Under the pieces are notes generated by a model. That model made no database searches and was not told where the DNA came from. It saw nothing but the letters and a program-made list of their open reading frames with translations. DNA of 64,000 bases from Pseudodesulfovibrio hydrargyri (lineage in GTDB: Bacteria; Desulfobacterota; Desulfovibrionia; Desulfovibrionales; Desulfovibrionaceae), in assembly GCF_001874525.1 (NCBI RefSeq), contig NZ_LKAQ01000004.1:1522171-1586170 (forward strand), written 5' to 3'. Position 1 is the stretch's first letter; each line of letters begins with the position of its first letter. Positions 1 through 7,769 of the stretch are shown here, one piece after another. A program made the position numbers and the translations under genes.

Positions 1-1
1 G

Positions 2-217
2 CGCGGCCAGCTGGTCAAGGCCACGGTGGTGCTCGCCCCGGGCTACGTGGGCGACGAGAAGCTGACCAAACAGCTCCAGGCGTTCGTCCGCGAACTGACC
101 GCGCCCTACAAGTACCCGCGCGTCATCGACTACGTGGACGAATTGCCCAAGACCATCTCCGGCAAGATCAAACGCAAGGAAATCCGCGAGGCGGACCTCG
201 CCCGGCTGGCGAACTAG
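2..217 (+). CDS. Acyl-CoA synthetase (AMP-binding family), C-terminal end only
   Basis: The window opens inside this gene; only the last 71 residues are present. They match the mobile C-terminal domain of adenylate-forming acyl-CoA synthetases, which activate a carboxylic acid with ATP and transfer it to CoA. The visible signature is the run YKYPR followed by [16 protein letters not shown], where the Lys after TISG is normally the adenylation-step lysine. The style is closer to medium-chain or aryl acyl-CoA synthetases than to acetyl-CoA synthetase, but the substrate cannot be told from this fragment. The gene ends at TAG and is followed by a strong hairpin terminator, so it is the last gene of its transcript. 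Confidence 0.9.
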   Translation, partial: RGQLVKATVVLAPGYVGDEKLTKQLQAFVRELTAPYKYPRVIDYVDELPKTISGKIKRKEIREADLARLAN

Positions 218-251
218 GCTCGCGGGCATGTGCCGAAAACGGCGGCCAACC

Positions 252-296
252 GCCCGGCGGGGAGGGAGTTCCCTCCCCGGCCGGGCTTATTTTTTC
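252..296 (+). terminator. Rho-independent terminator after the acyl-CoA synthetase
   Basis: A GC-rich hairpin (left arm around GCCCGGC plus GGGAGGGA, right arm TCCCTCCCC plus GCCGGGC, three-base loop) is followed by TTATTTTTTCT. The rest of the 315-base gap to the next gene holds an A+T-rich stretch at about 355-425 that probably carries the promoter for the lipoprotein gene; I could not fit convincing -35/-10 hexamers there. Confidence 0.85.
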
Positions 297-532
297 TCAT
301 TCGCGGTACGGGCCGAACAGGTTGGCGTCACCATCTCCCAGGGGCCCGGGTTCGGCCAATATTGATGGAATATGCAAGTCTGTTCAAATGTTATTGAATT
401 GTGGAATAACATAAAAGAATACTTGCTCAACGCGGTCCGGCGGCATACCGGGCACATTCGGCCCGGGAGGATTTTTCCCGGCCGAACCGGGAATCGCCCC
501 TCCGCCGTAACGCTTTAGCCAATGGGTTTGCC

Positions 533-2044
533 ATGTACAAACGTCTCATCGTGCTCCTTTTCGCCTGTTTCCTGTTCCTGCCGTCCTGCCAGCACAATCT
601 CGGCGACACGTCCGCCCCGAAGGCCGACGGGCCGGTGGATCTGCGTTACGGGCCGGGCTCCTTCGACCTGCGCTCGACCGTCAATGTGACGGTCGGCATG
701 AAGGGGATGGACGGGACGGAAATCCCGGTCATGGTCTTCGACTCGCATTACGTCATCAAGAAGGTCGGCTCGCGTCTTGCCTGGAACGTTGTCCTGGACA
801 ACCAGAATTCAGGCGGTTCCCTGAATCCGGAGCCGTTTTATTCGGTGTCCTTCACGACCGACGTCAAGGGCCGGAACATGGCCGACAAGGTCGTGCATGA
901 GGTGCCGGGCAAGGACGAACTGGGGCTGGGCGAGACCATCCTGGACGGCCTCGAGCTCCCCTTGGAAAAGGTCGCGGTGGGCGATCCGTCCATTGCCCTG
1001 CCCGTCAAGGCCTTTCAGTCCAAGGATACGCAGATTCTTTTTCCGGAACCGTCCCCCAAGTATGTCTTTGACGGGGTGAAGGAGGTCGGCGGCAAGGAGT
1101 GCTATGCGTTTTCCTACGAGAGCGAGTTGACCGTCAGGCAGTACGGCAAGGAATATCCCGGCTCCATGCATGTCTCCACCACCTGCACCAAAGAGATGCT
1201 TCCGGTGAGCGCGGACAGCGAGTTGACCATGAACGGCCCTATGAAGGACATGGTCACGGTAATAGTCGGCAAGGTGCGTGAGCTGACGGCGCAGGACATG
1301 GCGACGTCGACTGCGGCGCAGGAAGCGAAGGCCATGCACGATCTGCGCACCGCGTTGGACAAGGCTCCTCTCCAGCTGGTCACCGAGCCCATGACTTTCC
1401 ATTATGTTCCCGCCTCGGTTCGGCTCAAGGCCGAGGCGACCCTCACTCCCGCGGAAAAGGGCGAGCCGGCAGTCAAGCTTCCCTTCATGGAGTTCGTCAT
1501 GAAGATCGACACCGCCGCCCAGTCGCCGAGGCTGGCGTGGAATGTCGCCATGTCCGACTTCAAGGTGTTGGGCCAGCCGCTGGAGATGCCGGAAGCCATC
1601 GGGTTCGCGTTCACCACCGATGCGAGCGGCCGCGACATCCAGGGCTTTCAGGACAATACCGGGACGGGCGTCCTTAGCGTGGCCGACATAGAGAGCGATT
1701 TCATCATCCCCGAGGGCGCGTACAGGTCCGGGGACGTGTGCATGCCCGTAAAGATAAAGGGCAAGGCGGCGAATCTGCAGTATGATTTCCCCGAGGGCGA
1801 GGGCTTCGTCTTTCAGGGGGTGAAGACGGTCGATTCCATGAAGGTGGGTGTGTTCACTGCGGATATCGCCCACTTCACGGCCAATGCCAAAGGGGCTGAA
1901 GTGGTGCATCACGGCAGCCTGTCGATGGTGCGCTACTACGACCTCGCGACCATGATGCCGCTTTGGTACGACGGCAAGGTGGTCATGGAAATGGTGAAGG
2001 GCAGCGTGACCACCACGGGCAGCCTGACCCGGATCATGGACTAG
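533..2044 (+). CDS. Lipoprotein with two internal repeats (paralog 1)
   Basis: A 503-residue protein that I do not recognise as a named family. Residues 1-19 form a lipoprotein signal peptide ending in the lipobox LPSC, so Cys19 should be lipidated; residue 20 is Gln, which gives no reason for inner-membrane retention, so an outer-membrane anchor is likely. The mature part is an internal duplication. RLAWNV occurs at 81-86 and 333-338, FTTD followed by GR at 107-114 and 360-367, and VFDGVKEV / VFQGVKTV near 178 and 426. Each half (about 45-250 and 285-503) therefore seems to be one copy of the same beta-rich domain. The next gene is a paralog with the same plan. No enzymatic motif is visible and the function is unknown. 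No good Shine-Dalgarno precedes the ATG, which is chosen because it starts the signal peptide. Confidence 0.85.
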   Translation: MYKRLIVLLFACFLFLPSCQHNLGDTSAPKADGPVDLRYGPGSFDLRSTVNVTVGMKGMDGTEIPVMVFDSHYVIKKVGSRLAWNVVLDNQNSGGSLNPEPFYSVSFTTDVKGRNMADKVVHEVPGKDELGLGETILDGLELPLEKVAVGDPSIALPVKAFQSKDTQILFPEPSPKYVFDGVKEVGGKECYAFSYESELTVRQYGKEYPGSMHVSTTCTKEMLPVSADSELTMNGPMKDMVTVIVGKVRELTAQDMATSTAAQEAKAMHDLRTALDKAPLQLVTEPMTFHYVPASVRLKAEATLTPAEKGEPAVKLPFMEFVMKIDTAAQSPRLAWNVAMSDFKVLGQPLEMPEAIGFAFTTDASGRDIQGFQDNTGTGVLSVADIESDFIIPEGAYRSGDVCMPVKIKGKAANLQYDFPEGEGFVFQGVKTVDSMKVGVFTADIAHFTANAKGAEVVHHGSLSMVRYYDLATMMPLWYDGKVVMEMVKGSVTTTGSLTRIMD

Positions 2045-2078
2045 CCCCGCGCTCCTGTCCGACACTCACGGCCTACGA

Positions 2079-2118
2079 TAAAACGCGCGGTCCGCTCGTT
2101 GCGGGTCGCGCGTTTTTC
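2079..2118 (+). terminator. Hairpin terminator between the two lipoprotein genes
   Basis: AAAACGCGCG and CGCGCGTTTTT form a stem around a GC-rich loop, with the T-run as the 3' side. It suggests the two paralogs are separate transcription units or that read-through is reduced. Confidence 0.7.
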
Positions 2119-2209
2119 AAGCCTGTCGCCGGAAATTCCATTTCTCCGTTTCCGGGACGATCGGGCCAGGCTTAACCGCTACCTCTACCTCCAATCCAAA
2201 GGATCAGCC

Positions 2210-3694
2210 ATGAATTCCCGCATCGCCGCGCTCCTTTTCGCGTTCATCATCTTTCTGCCGTCCTGCGGACACAACCCCGGAAGCCTGCAAGGTCCGGCGG
2301 CGGACACCTCGGTGAATCTCGAATACTCCTATGGAGCGGCGATCATTCATATGGAAATCGCCAGGACGGCGACCGGGGAGGGGGAGGAGGAAACACCCCC
2401 GGTGGTCTCCTACGACGCGCATTACACGGTGCGGAGGGCCGATGGTTCGCGCCTTGCCTGGGACGTCGTTCTGGACAATCTGCGGTTGTTCGGCGAGTCC
2501 AAGGGAAAAGCCTACCCCTTCTATTCCGTGTCATTCACTTCCGACGCCAAGGGCCGGAATATCGCCGACATGGTCGAGCACGACGTGGCTTTTGAGGATG
2601 TGCTCCACCTGGGCGGCGCCGTACTGAAGGGGCTCGCCCTGCCCCTTGGAAAGACCGCCGTCGGCGAGCGGGCGATGCCCGTCCAGGTCGCGGCGTTGCG
2701 GTCCGGGGAGATGGAGCTGATCTTTCCGGAGCCGAATCCGGCCTACGTCTATGACGGTATGAAGGTGGTGGACGGCCACGAGTGCCTCTCGTTTTCCTAC
2801 AAGGGAGACGTGACCGTCCGGCAAGGCGGCGTGGACACCCCCGGAACGCTGTCCCTGACCGCCGTGCGGAACCGGGGCATGCTTCCTGTGGCGGAAACGG
2901 GTGCCTTGGCCGCGCAGAACGGCGGACAGTATAATTGCTTAAAATTATTAGGTAAATATAAATGCGATTCGGTCCTGATGGTCAAGAAAGTGTCGAGGAG
3001 CACGAAAGGAACGCTGCTGGATGCATTGCGGGACGCTCCGTTGCAGACGGTCACCGAGCCCGTCGGATTTCACTATGCCCCTGCATTCACTAAATTTTCA
3101 GCGTCAGTTGGGGTGCGCATTGCGGAAGAGGGCAACAGGGCTGCCGGGGTTCCCGTCATGCTGCACCTGTTGTGGGTGAAGACCGCCGGAGGCGCGGACG
3201 ACCTGGAATGGGCCCTGGGGACGACCGGCCGGAAGGTTACGGGCAAGGCGCTGCATTTGCCGGCCGGTATGGACTTTGCGGACTCCGACCTGGAGGACAA
3301 GGATTTCGAGGCGTTCGTGAACGGCATCGCAGTTGGCGGCATACGGAACAACTTCGTCGTTCCCGAGGGCGTTCACCGATCAGGCGATGTCTGCATGCCG
3401 GTCGGATTCCTGCTGGAGGGTTCCCCGGATGGGGCCGGGCTGTCCGCGGACAACGGGTATGTTTTCCTGGGTGTGAAAAAGGCCGGGGACAGGCGGGCGG
3501 CCGTCTTCAAGGCGGATATCGACCGTTTCACCGTAAAGGACAAAAACACGGGCAAGGAATACGCCGGAAAACTGTCGGACACGCGTTATTACGATCTCGA
3601 GACCATGATGCCCCTCGGGTCCGAAGGCAGGATACGGCTGGACCTGGGCGGAAGCGTCGCGAATATCCGGTTCGACTTCGTCGGTTATCGGTAA
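2210..3694 (+). CDS. Lipoprotein with two internal repeats (paralog 2)
   Basis: A 494-residue paralog of the preceding protein. The start at 2210 is chosen because it opens a lipoprotein signal peptide with lipobox LPSC (Cys19, same position as in paralog 1) and has AAAGGA six bases upstream; an in-frame extension further upstream lacks both. The same landmarks occur in order: RLAWDVVLDN, FTSDAKGR, YVYDGMKVVDG, DAPLQTVTEP, then in the second half YVFLGVKK and RYYDLETMMPLG. The second half retains the RYYDL..MMPL ending of paralog 1 strongly. A short stretch at 2927-2970 is strikingly A+T-rich compared with the rest and encodes an odd segment with two cysteines (YNCLKLLGKYKC) that paralog 1 lacks. 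Function unknown; exported and presumably outer-membrane anchored. Confidence 0.85.
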   Translation: MNSRIAALLFAFIIFLPSCGHNPGSLQGPAADTSVNLEYSYGAAIIHMEIARTATGEGEEETPPVVSYDAHYTVRRADGSRLAWDVVLDNLRLFGESKGKAYPFYSVSFTSDAKGRNIADMVEHDVAFEDVLHLGGAVLKGLALPLGKTAVGERAMPVQVAALRSGEMELIFPEPNPAYVYDGMKVVDGHECLSFSYKGDVTVRQGGVDTPGTLSLTAVRNRGMLPVAETGALAAQNGGQYNCLKLLGKYKCDSVLMVKKVSRSTKGTLLDALRDAPLQTVTEPVGFHYAPAFTKFSASVGVRIAEEGNRAAGVPVMLHLLWVKTAGGADDLEWALGTTGRKVTGKALHLPAGMDFADSDLEDKDFEAFVNGIAVGGIRNNFVVPEGVHRSGDVCMPVGFLLEGSPDGAGLSADNGYVFLGVKKAGDRRAAVFKADIDRFTVKDKNTGKEYAGKLSDTRYYDLETMMPLGSEGRIRLDLGGSVANIRFDFVGYR

Positions 3695-3810
3695 GCCGTG
3701 TCGTCTTGTGGCTGAAGAGGCCTCCGGCGTGGGCCGGGCGCGCTATTTACTCGGCCAGAGGATTCCTATACACATCGGATACCTTTGGTTCCCGGTGCTG
3801 CAGACAACTT

Positions 3811-6003
3811 ATGCCCATACGACTGACTCGCATTCTACGCACGGCCCTGGCGGCTGGAGCGGCCGTCCTTTTCCTGGTGGCCCTGGCCGTTCCCCGCGCC
3901 CGGTGCGCGGACTCCCCCGTGGTCATCAACGAGATATTCGTGGACGGCTCGTCCAACTATCAGGACTGGGTCGAATTGTACAACCGGAGCGACGGGCCGG
4001 TCTCCCTCAAGGGGTATGCCCTGACCGACGACCTGGAGGAGCGGAGCTGGACCGTGAAGGATGATTTCATCCTCGCCCCCGGCGGCTTCAAGGTGTTCTA
4101 TTGCGACGGACAGGGGCTTTACGACCATGTCGGGTTCAGGCTGGACAGCATCAGCGGCGAGGTCGGCCTGTTCTCGCCGCGCGGCGCGCTCGTCGATTCC
4201 ATGACCTACGACGGCCTGCCCCGGTTTTTCTCCCTGGGCCGCTGGCCCGACGGTGACGGCGATTTCGCCATCCACGCCAGCCCGACCAAGGGAAGCGCCA
4301 ATTCCGAGAGCCGGACCTACATGCGGGACTCCCTGGGGGCGCCCGTCTCGTTCTCCCGCCCCTCGGGACGCTGCACCGCTCCTTTCGACCTGGTCCTGTC
4401 CGCCCCGGACGGGCTGGGCGTGCGCTTCACCACGGACGGCTCCCTGCCCGGCCCGGATTCGCCCGAATACGGCGCGCCCGTGCGCATCGACGAAACCACC
4501 GTGGTACGGGCCTCGGCCGTGACCCCGGAGGGCAGGATGTTCACACCCGCCACCCGGTCCTATCTGTTCGGCGAACACACCCTGTTGCCCGTGGTCTCCG
4601 TGGTCACGGCCCCCGACAACCTGTGGGACCCGGAAGTGGGCATCTACGCCGAGGGAACCTCGGGCAAGGACGGCGTGGGCAATTCGCAGAACTGGCGGCA
4701 CAACTGGCGCAGGCCCGTGCACCTCGATTATCTATCCCCGGAAGGGGACTGGCAGGCGGACGGCAGGATGCGCATCTTCGGCGGGGCCTCCCGGGGGCGG
4801 CCCCAGAAGTCCCTGGCCGTCTACACCACCAGCCGGGACGAGCCCTACGGCATCCGCCACAGCCTCTTCCCGGGCGATCCTCGGGACCGCTACGCCGGGC
4901 TCCTTTTGCGCAACGGAGGGGACGCCTGGCTGCGCACTCAGTTCCGAGACGCCTTCCAGCACGTCCTGGTCCAGGGCCGGGTGGCCTGCGACACCATGCC
5001 GTACCGTCCGGTGATCGTCTATCTCAACGGCCGCTACTGGGGCCTCTACGGGCTGCGGGAACTGATGATCCGCAAGAACCTGCTGGCCCGCCACGGCCTG
5101 GCGGTGCAGCCTATCGATATGATGGATGGGGGCGGCGAGGTCGGCTCGGACAAGGGGCCCTTCGCGGACATGCCCCCGGTGCCGAAGCACGGCGACTACC
5201 GGCCCGCCATGGCGGCACTGGATATCGACGCCTATCTCGACTACGTTGCGGTGGAGACCTATTCCGGCAACCCGGACTGGCCCGACGGCAACATCAAGGC
5301 GTGGCGGCCGAGGTCCGGGGCCCTCAAGTGGCAGTGGATCCTCTTCGACCTGGACCGGGGATTCAACGGCAAGCGAGGGCTGCCGGCGGACCGGGACCCC
5401 TTCGCCATTCTCTACGACCGGCGCGGGGGCAATGGGCTGATGTTTTCGGAACTGGCCGAAAACAGGATGTTCGTCAGGGATTTCTGCGCCCGGCTCGCGG
5501 TCCACATGCTGACCACCTTCGCGCCCAAGCGGGCCCTGGGCATACTGGACCGCATGGCCGGGGACGTCCGGCCCGAGATGGAACGCCATATCGACCGCTG
5601 GCGCTGGGACTGGAAGATCGACCGCCTGTTCATGACCCCGAAGGACTGGGAGGCGAATCTCGACCAGCTGCGCGAGTACGTCCGCAAGCGCCCGCAGGCC
5701 ATGCTGGACATCCTGGACAAACGGTTCGGCGTGGGCGGGCCCGTGGACGTCTCCGTCCGGGTGGCCAGACAGGGCAGGGGGCGCATCCTGGCCGAGGGGG
5801 TGGTCCTGGACGACGGGCGGCTCGAAGGGCCGGTGCCCGGAGGCCTGGACATCGTCCTCACGGCGGAGCCAGCGCCGGGGTATGTTTTCAAGGGCTGGGC
5901 AGGCCGTCCGGGCGTCGGCCCGCAGATACGCGTCAAGCCGGGGATCCCCTTCGAGGACACCGCCATTTTCGAACCCAATGATGATAAAAGAGAAGAATCA
6001 TGA
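3811..6003 (+). CDS. Exported lamin-tail / CotH kinase-like protein
   Basis: A 730-residue secreted or surface protein. The ATG at 3811 starts a signal peptide (about 1-33, ending ARCA); a longer in-frame reading upstream has no such signal. Domains in order: a lamin-tail domain at about 35-145 (EIFVDGSS..DWVELYN, GYALTDD); a chitobiase-C-terminal-like segment near 180-255 (FTTDGSLPGPDSPEY); a CotH domain at about 255-650 with the conserved LLLRNGG..., RPVIVYLNGRYWGLYGL and WILFDLDRGF segments; and a C-terminal beta repeat (APGYVFKGWAG). CotH proteins in Bacillus are atypical protein kinases of the spore coat; here the role is unknown. The stop codon overlaps the next gene's ATG (ATGA), so it is translationally coupled to the DUF4956 and VTC genes, a grouping I recall as recurrent in bacteria. 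Possible role: assembly or modification of a cell-surface component (inference). Confidence 0.88.
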   Translation: MPIRLTRILRTALAAGAAVLFLVALAVPRARCADSPVVINEIFVDGSSNYQDWVELYNRSDGPVSLKGYALTDDLEERSWTVKDDFILAPGGFKVFYCDGQGLYDHVGFRLDSISGEVGLFSPRGALVDSMTYDGLPRFFSLGRWPDGDGDFAIHASPTKGSANSESRTYMRDSLGAPVSFSRPSGRCTAPFDLVLSAPDGLGVRFTTDGSLPGPDSPEYGAPVRIDETTVVRASAVTPEGRMFTPATRSYLFGEHTLLPVVSVVTAPDNLWDPEVGIYAEGTSGKDGVGNSQNWRHNWRRPVHLDYLSPEGDWQADGRMRIFGGASRGRPQKSLAVYTTSRDEPYGIRHSLFPGDPRDRYAGLLLRNGGDAWLRTQFRDAFQHVLVQGRVACDTMPYRPVIVYLNGRYWGLYGLRELMIRKNLLARHGLAVQPIDMMDGGGEVGSDKGPFADMPPVPKHGDYRPAMAALDIDAYLDYVAVETYSGNPDWPDGNIKAWRPRSGALKWQWILFDLDRGFNGKRGLPADRDPFAILYDRRGGNGLMFSELAENRMFVRDFCARLAVHMLTTFAPKRALGILDRMAGDVRPEMERHIDRWRWDWKIDRLFMTPKDWEANLDQLREYVRKRPQAMLDILDKRFGVGGPVDVSVRVARQGRGRILAEGVVLDDGRLEGPVPGGLDIVLTAEPAPGYVFKGWAGRPGVGPQIRVKPGIPFEDTAIFEPNDDKREES

Positions 6004-6932
6004 CTGACACACCCTGGTTGAGCGGCAAGAAATTTCGTCTGGCGGGCTGCCTGCTGGCCGGCGTCTCGGTGGCTTCGGCCTCGGTCATCGACAGGGCGCA
6101 GGCGCACGCCGACCTGTCCTCGCTGATCCGGACCCTGCCCGTCGCCGCCGCCGTCGGGCTGGCTGCGGGCTGCCTGTACTACCTGGCCCTGCGCTACGTC
6201 CTGCCCCGGTTGGAGCGGAGGCAGGCGGACGAGTTGTGGTCCGGGCTGAACTGGTTCAACCTCTGCGCCCTGAGCCTCTGGCTGGCCATACTGCCCCTGC
6301 CCGCCGCGTACATCGACTTCGGCATCGGCTTCGTCTTCAGCGGCGGCTGCGCCAGGCTGGCCAGTTCCGTCTATGTGGTGTTCGGGGCCTCCCTGTCCAA
6401 CCGCAAGCGGTTCGCCAACACCTTCGTCATGCTGGCCCTGACCATCATGCTGGTCATCACCGTGGTCAAGGCCTCCCTGGCCCTGTCCCTGGGCCTGGTC
6501 GGCGCCCTGTCCATCATCCGTTTCAGGACGGCCATCAAGGAGCCCGAGGAGCTCGCCTTCCTGTTCTTCACCGTGGCCATCGGCCTGGGCTTCGGCGCGG
6601 GCCGCTTCGGCATCACCCTGACGGCCTTCTGGGCCATCTGCGTGGGCTTCGTCCTGTTCCGCCGCATCCAGTCGGCCAAGCATATGGAGAACGCCTTTCT
6701 GGTGACCATGTACGGGCCGGGCAGGGATTTCCTGCCGTCCATGACCCGGTTCCTGGAGGAACACGGCCTGTCCTACGAGTTCACCCGGCTGGAGACCGGC
6801 GACGCCGCCAACCATGTCAGCTTCCTGGTCGAGATCGACAGCGCCGGGACCCTGGCGGCCCTGAACGACCATTTCCAGGAGCGGTATCCCGAGGCGAACA
6901 TGACCATGGTCCAGGCGAGGAGCCTGATCTAG
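6000..6932 (+). CDS. DUF4956 membrane protein
   Basis: A 310-residue integral membrane protein of the DUF4956 family. It has about four to five hydrophobic segments in residues 15-225 and the family hallmark GALSIIRFRTAIKEPEELAFLF in the last membrane region. The C-terminal 85 residues form a soluble domain with alternating beta/alpha pattern, resembling a small ligand-binding or ACT-like fold (weak inference). The start overlaps the CotH stop by four bases and its stop overlaps the GTG of the VTC gene by one base, so the three proteins are made in coupled fashion. Families of this kind are found next to CotH and VTC-domain genes; the biochemical role is not established. Confidence 0.87.
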   Translation: MTDTPWLSGKKFRLAGCLLAGVSVASASVIDRAQAHADLSSLIRTLPVAAAVGLAAGCLYYLALRYVLPRLERRQADELWSGLNWFNLCALSLWLAILPLPAAYIDFGIGFVFSGGCARLASSVYVVFGASLSNRKRFANTFVMLALTIMLVITVVKASLALSLGLVGALSIIRFRTAIKEPEELAFLFFTVAIGLGFGAGRFGITLTAFWAICVGFVLFRRIQSAKHMENAFLVTMYGPGRDFLPSMTRFLEEHGLSYEFTRLETGDAANHVSFLVEIDSAGTLAALNDHFQERYPEANMTMVQARSLI

Positions 6933-7609
6933 TGGCGGACGGCACCGACGGAATCCGCTCGTACCGCTACGAGCGCAAGTACGTGGTTCCCCTGCACATG
7001 GAGCCCAACCTGGCCTCCATCCTGCGTTGCAGCCGGTTCGGCTTCCGCGAGATATACGCCGAGCGGATCGTGAACAACGTCTATTTCGACACCTCCCTGT
7101 TCCGGTTCTTTCACGAGAACGTGCAGGGCGTCCCGGACCGCCTGAAGGTGCGCGTCCGCTGGTACGGCGACGGCCCGCCCGCCGGGACCTGCCGCCTGGA
7201 GATCAAGCGCAAGTCCGGGATGGTCGGCACCAAGGAGGTCTTTCCGGTCGACCTGAAGGGCGGCGGGCTCATGGAGTTCGGCCTTCTGGAGAGGCTGGGG
7301 CTGCCCCCGGAGGCGCTGTTCGAGACGAGCGGGCTGCGGCCCACCTTGTTCAACCGCTACAGGCGGCGGTATTTCCTGTCCGCGGACGGCCGGTTCCGCG
7401 TGACCATCGACCACGACCTGCGTTACAGCGCGCCCGCCGCCTTGTATCGGGCCGGGTGCATGGGCAGCCCGGACGCCATGTCCGTCCTGGAGCTCAAGTA
7501 CGACCGCGACGCCGATCCCGCCGCCGCGGGGGTGGCCTCGGACATCCCCTTTCCTCTTTCCAGGAAATCCAAGTATGTGACCGGGATCGTCGCGGTCTAC
7601 AACGGCTGA
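6932..7609 (+). CDS. VTC-domain protein (triphosphate tunnel fold, polyphosphate polymerase-like)
   Basis: A 225-residue protein of the VTC / polyphosphate polymerase domain family. The start is GTG at 6932, overlapping the TAG of the previous gene; it is preferred because the family begins with the YRYERKY motif, seen here at residues 10-16. Tunnel residues are intact in order: YERKY, YFDT, K-VRVRWYG, EIKRK, FNRYRRRYF, a VTIDHDLRY strand, LELKYD and SKY. These basic and acidic residues line the tunnel that binds polyphosphate or a triphosphate and a divalent metal in VTC4. The protein lacks SPX and membrane parts, so the DUF4956 partner may supply the membrane anchor. Polymerase activity is inferred from fold, not shown. 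Confidence 0.87.
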   Translation: MADGTDGIRSYRYERKYVVPLHMEPNLASILRCSRFGFREIYAERIVNNVYFDTSLFRFFHENVQGVPDRLKVRVRWYGDGPPAGTCRLEIKRKSGMVGTKEVFPVDLKGGGLMEFGLLERLGLPPEALFETSGLRPTLFNRYRRRYFLSADGRFRVTIDHDLRYSAPAALYRAGCMGSPDAMSVLELKYDRDADPAAAGVASDIPFPLSRKSKYVTGIVAVYNG

Positions 7610-7769
7610 CCCTCCCCGCTCTCCGGGCGGCCGCGCCAGCCGTTCCCGTGGCCGGAGACCCAGGCGGATGCGTTGTGTTGCGCCGCCCGATGGGATATTA
7701 CTCCGGCTGGCGCCCGGCCTTCCTTCCGCTTTTCTGCCCGGGCGCAAGCGAGACATGGAGCCGATGCGG

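Noticed and set aside
3172..3810. N-terminal extension of the CotH-type protein
   Set aside because: The in-frame extension overlaps the second lipoprotein gene in another frame and is Arg/Gly-rich without pattern. The ATG at 3811 opens a proper signal peptide.
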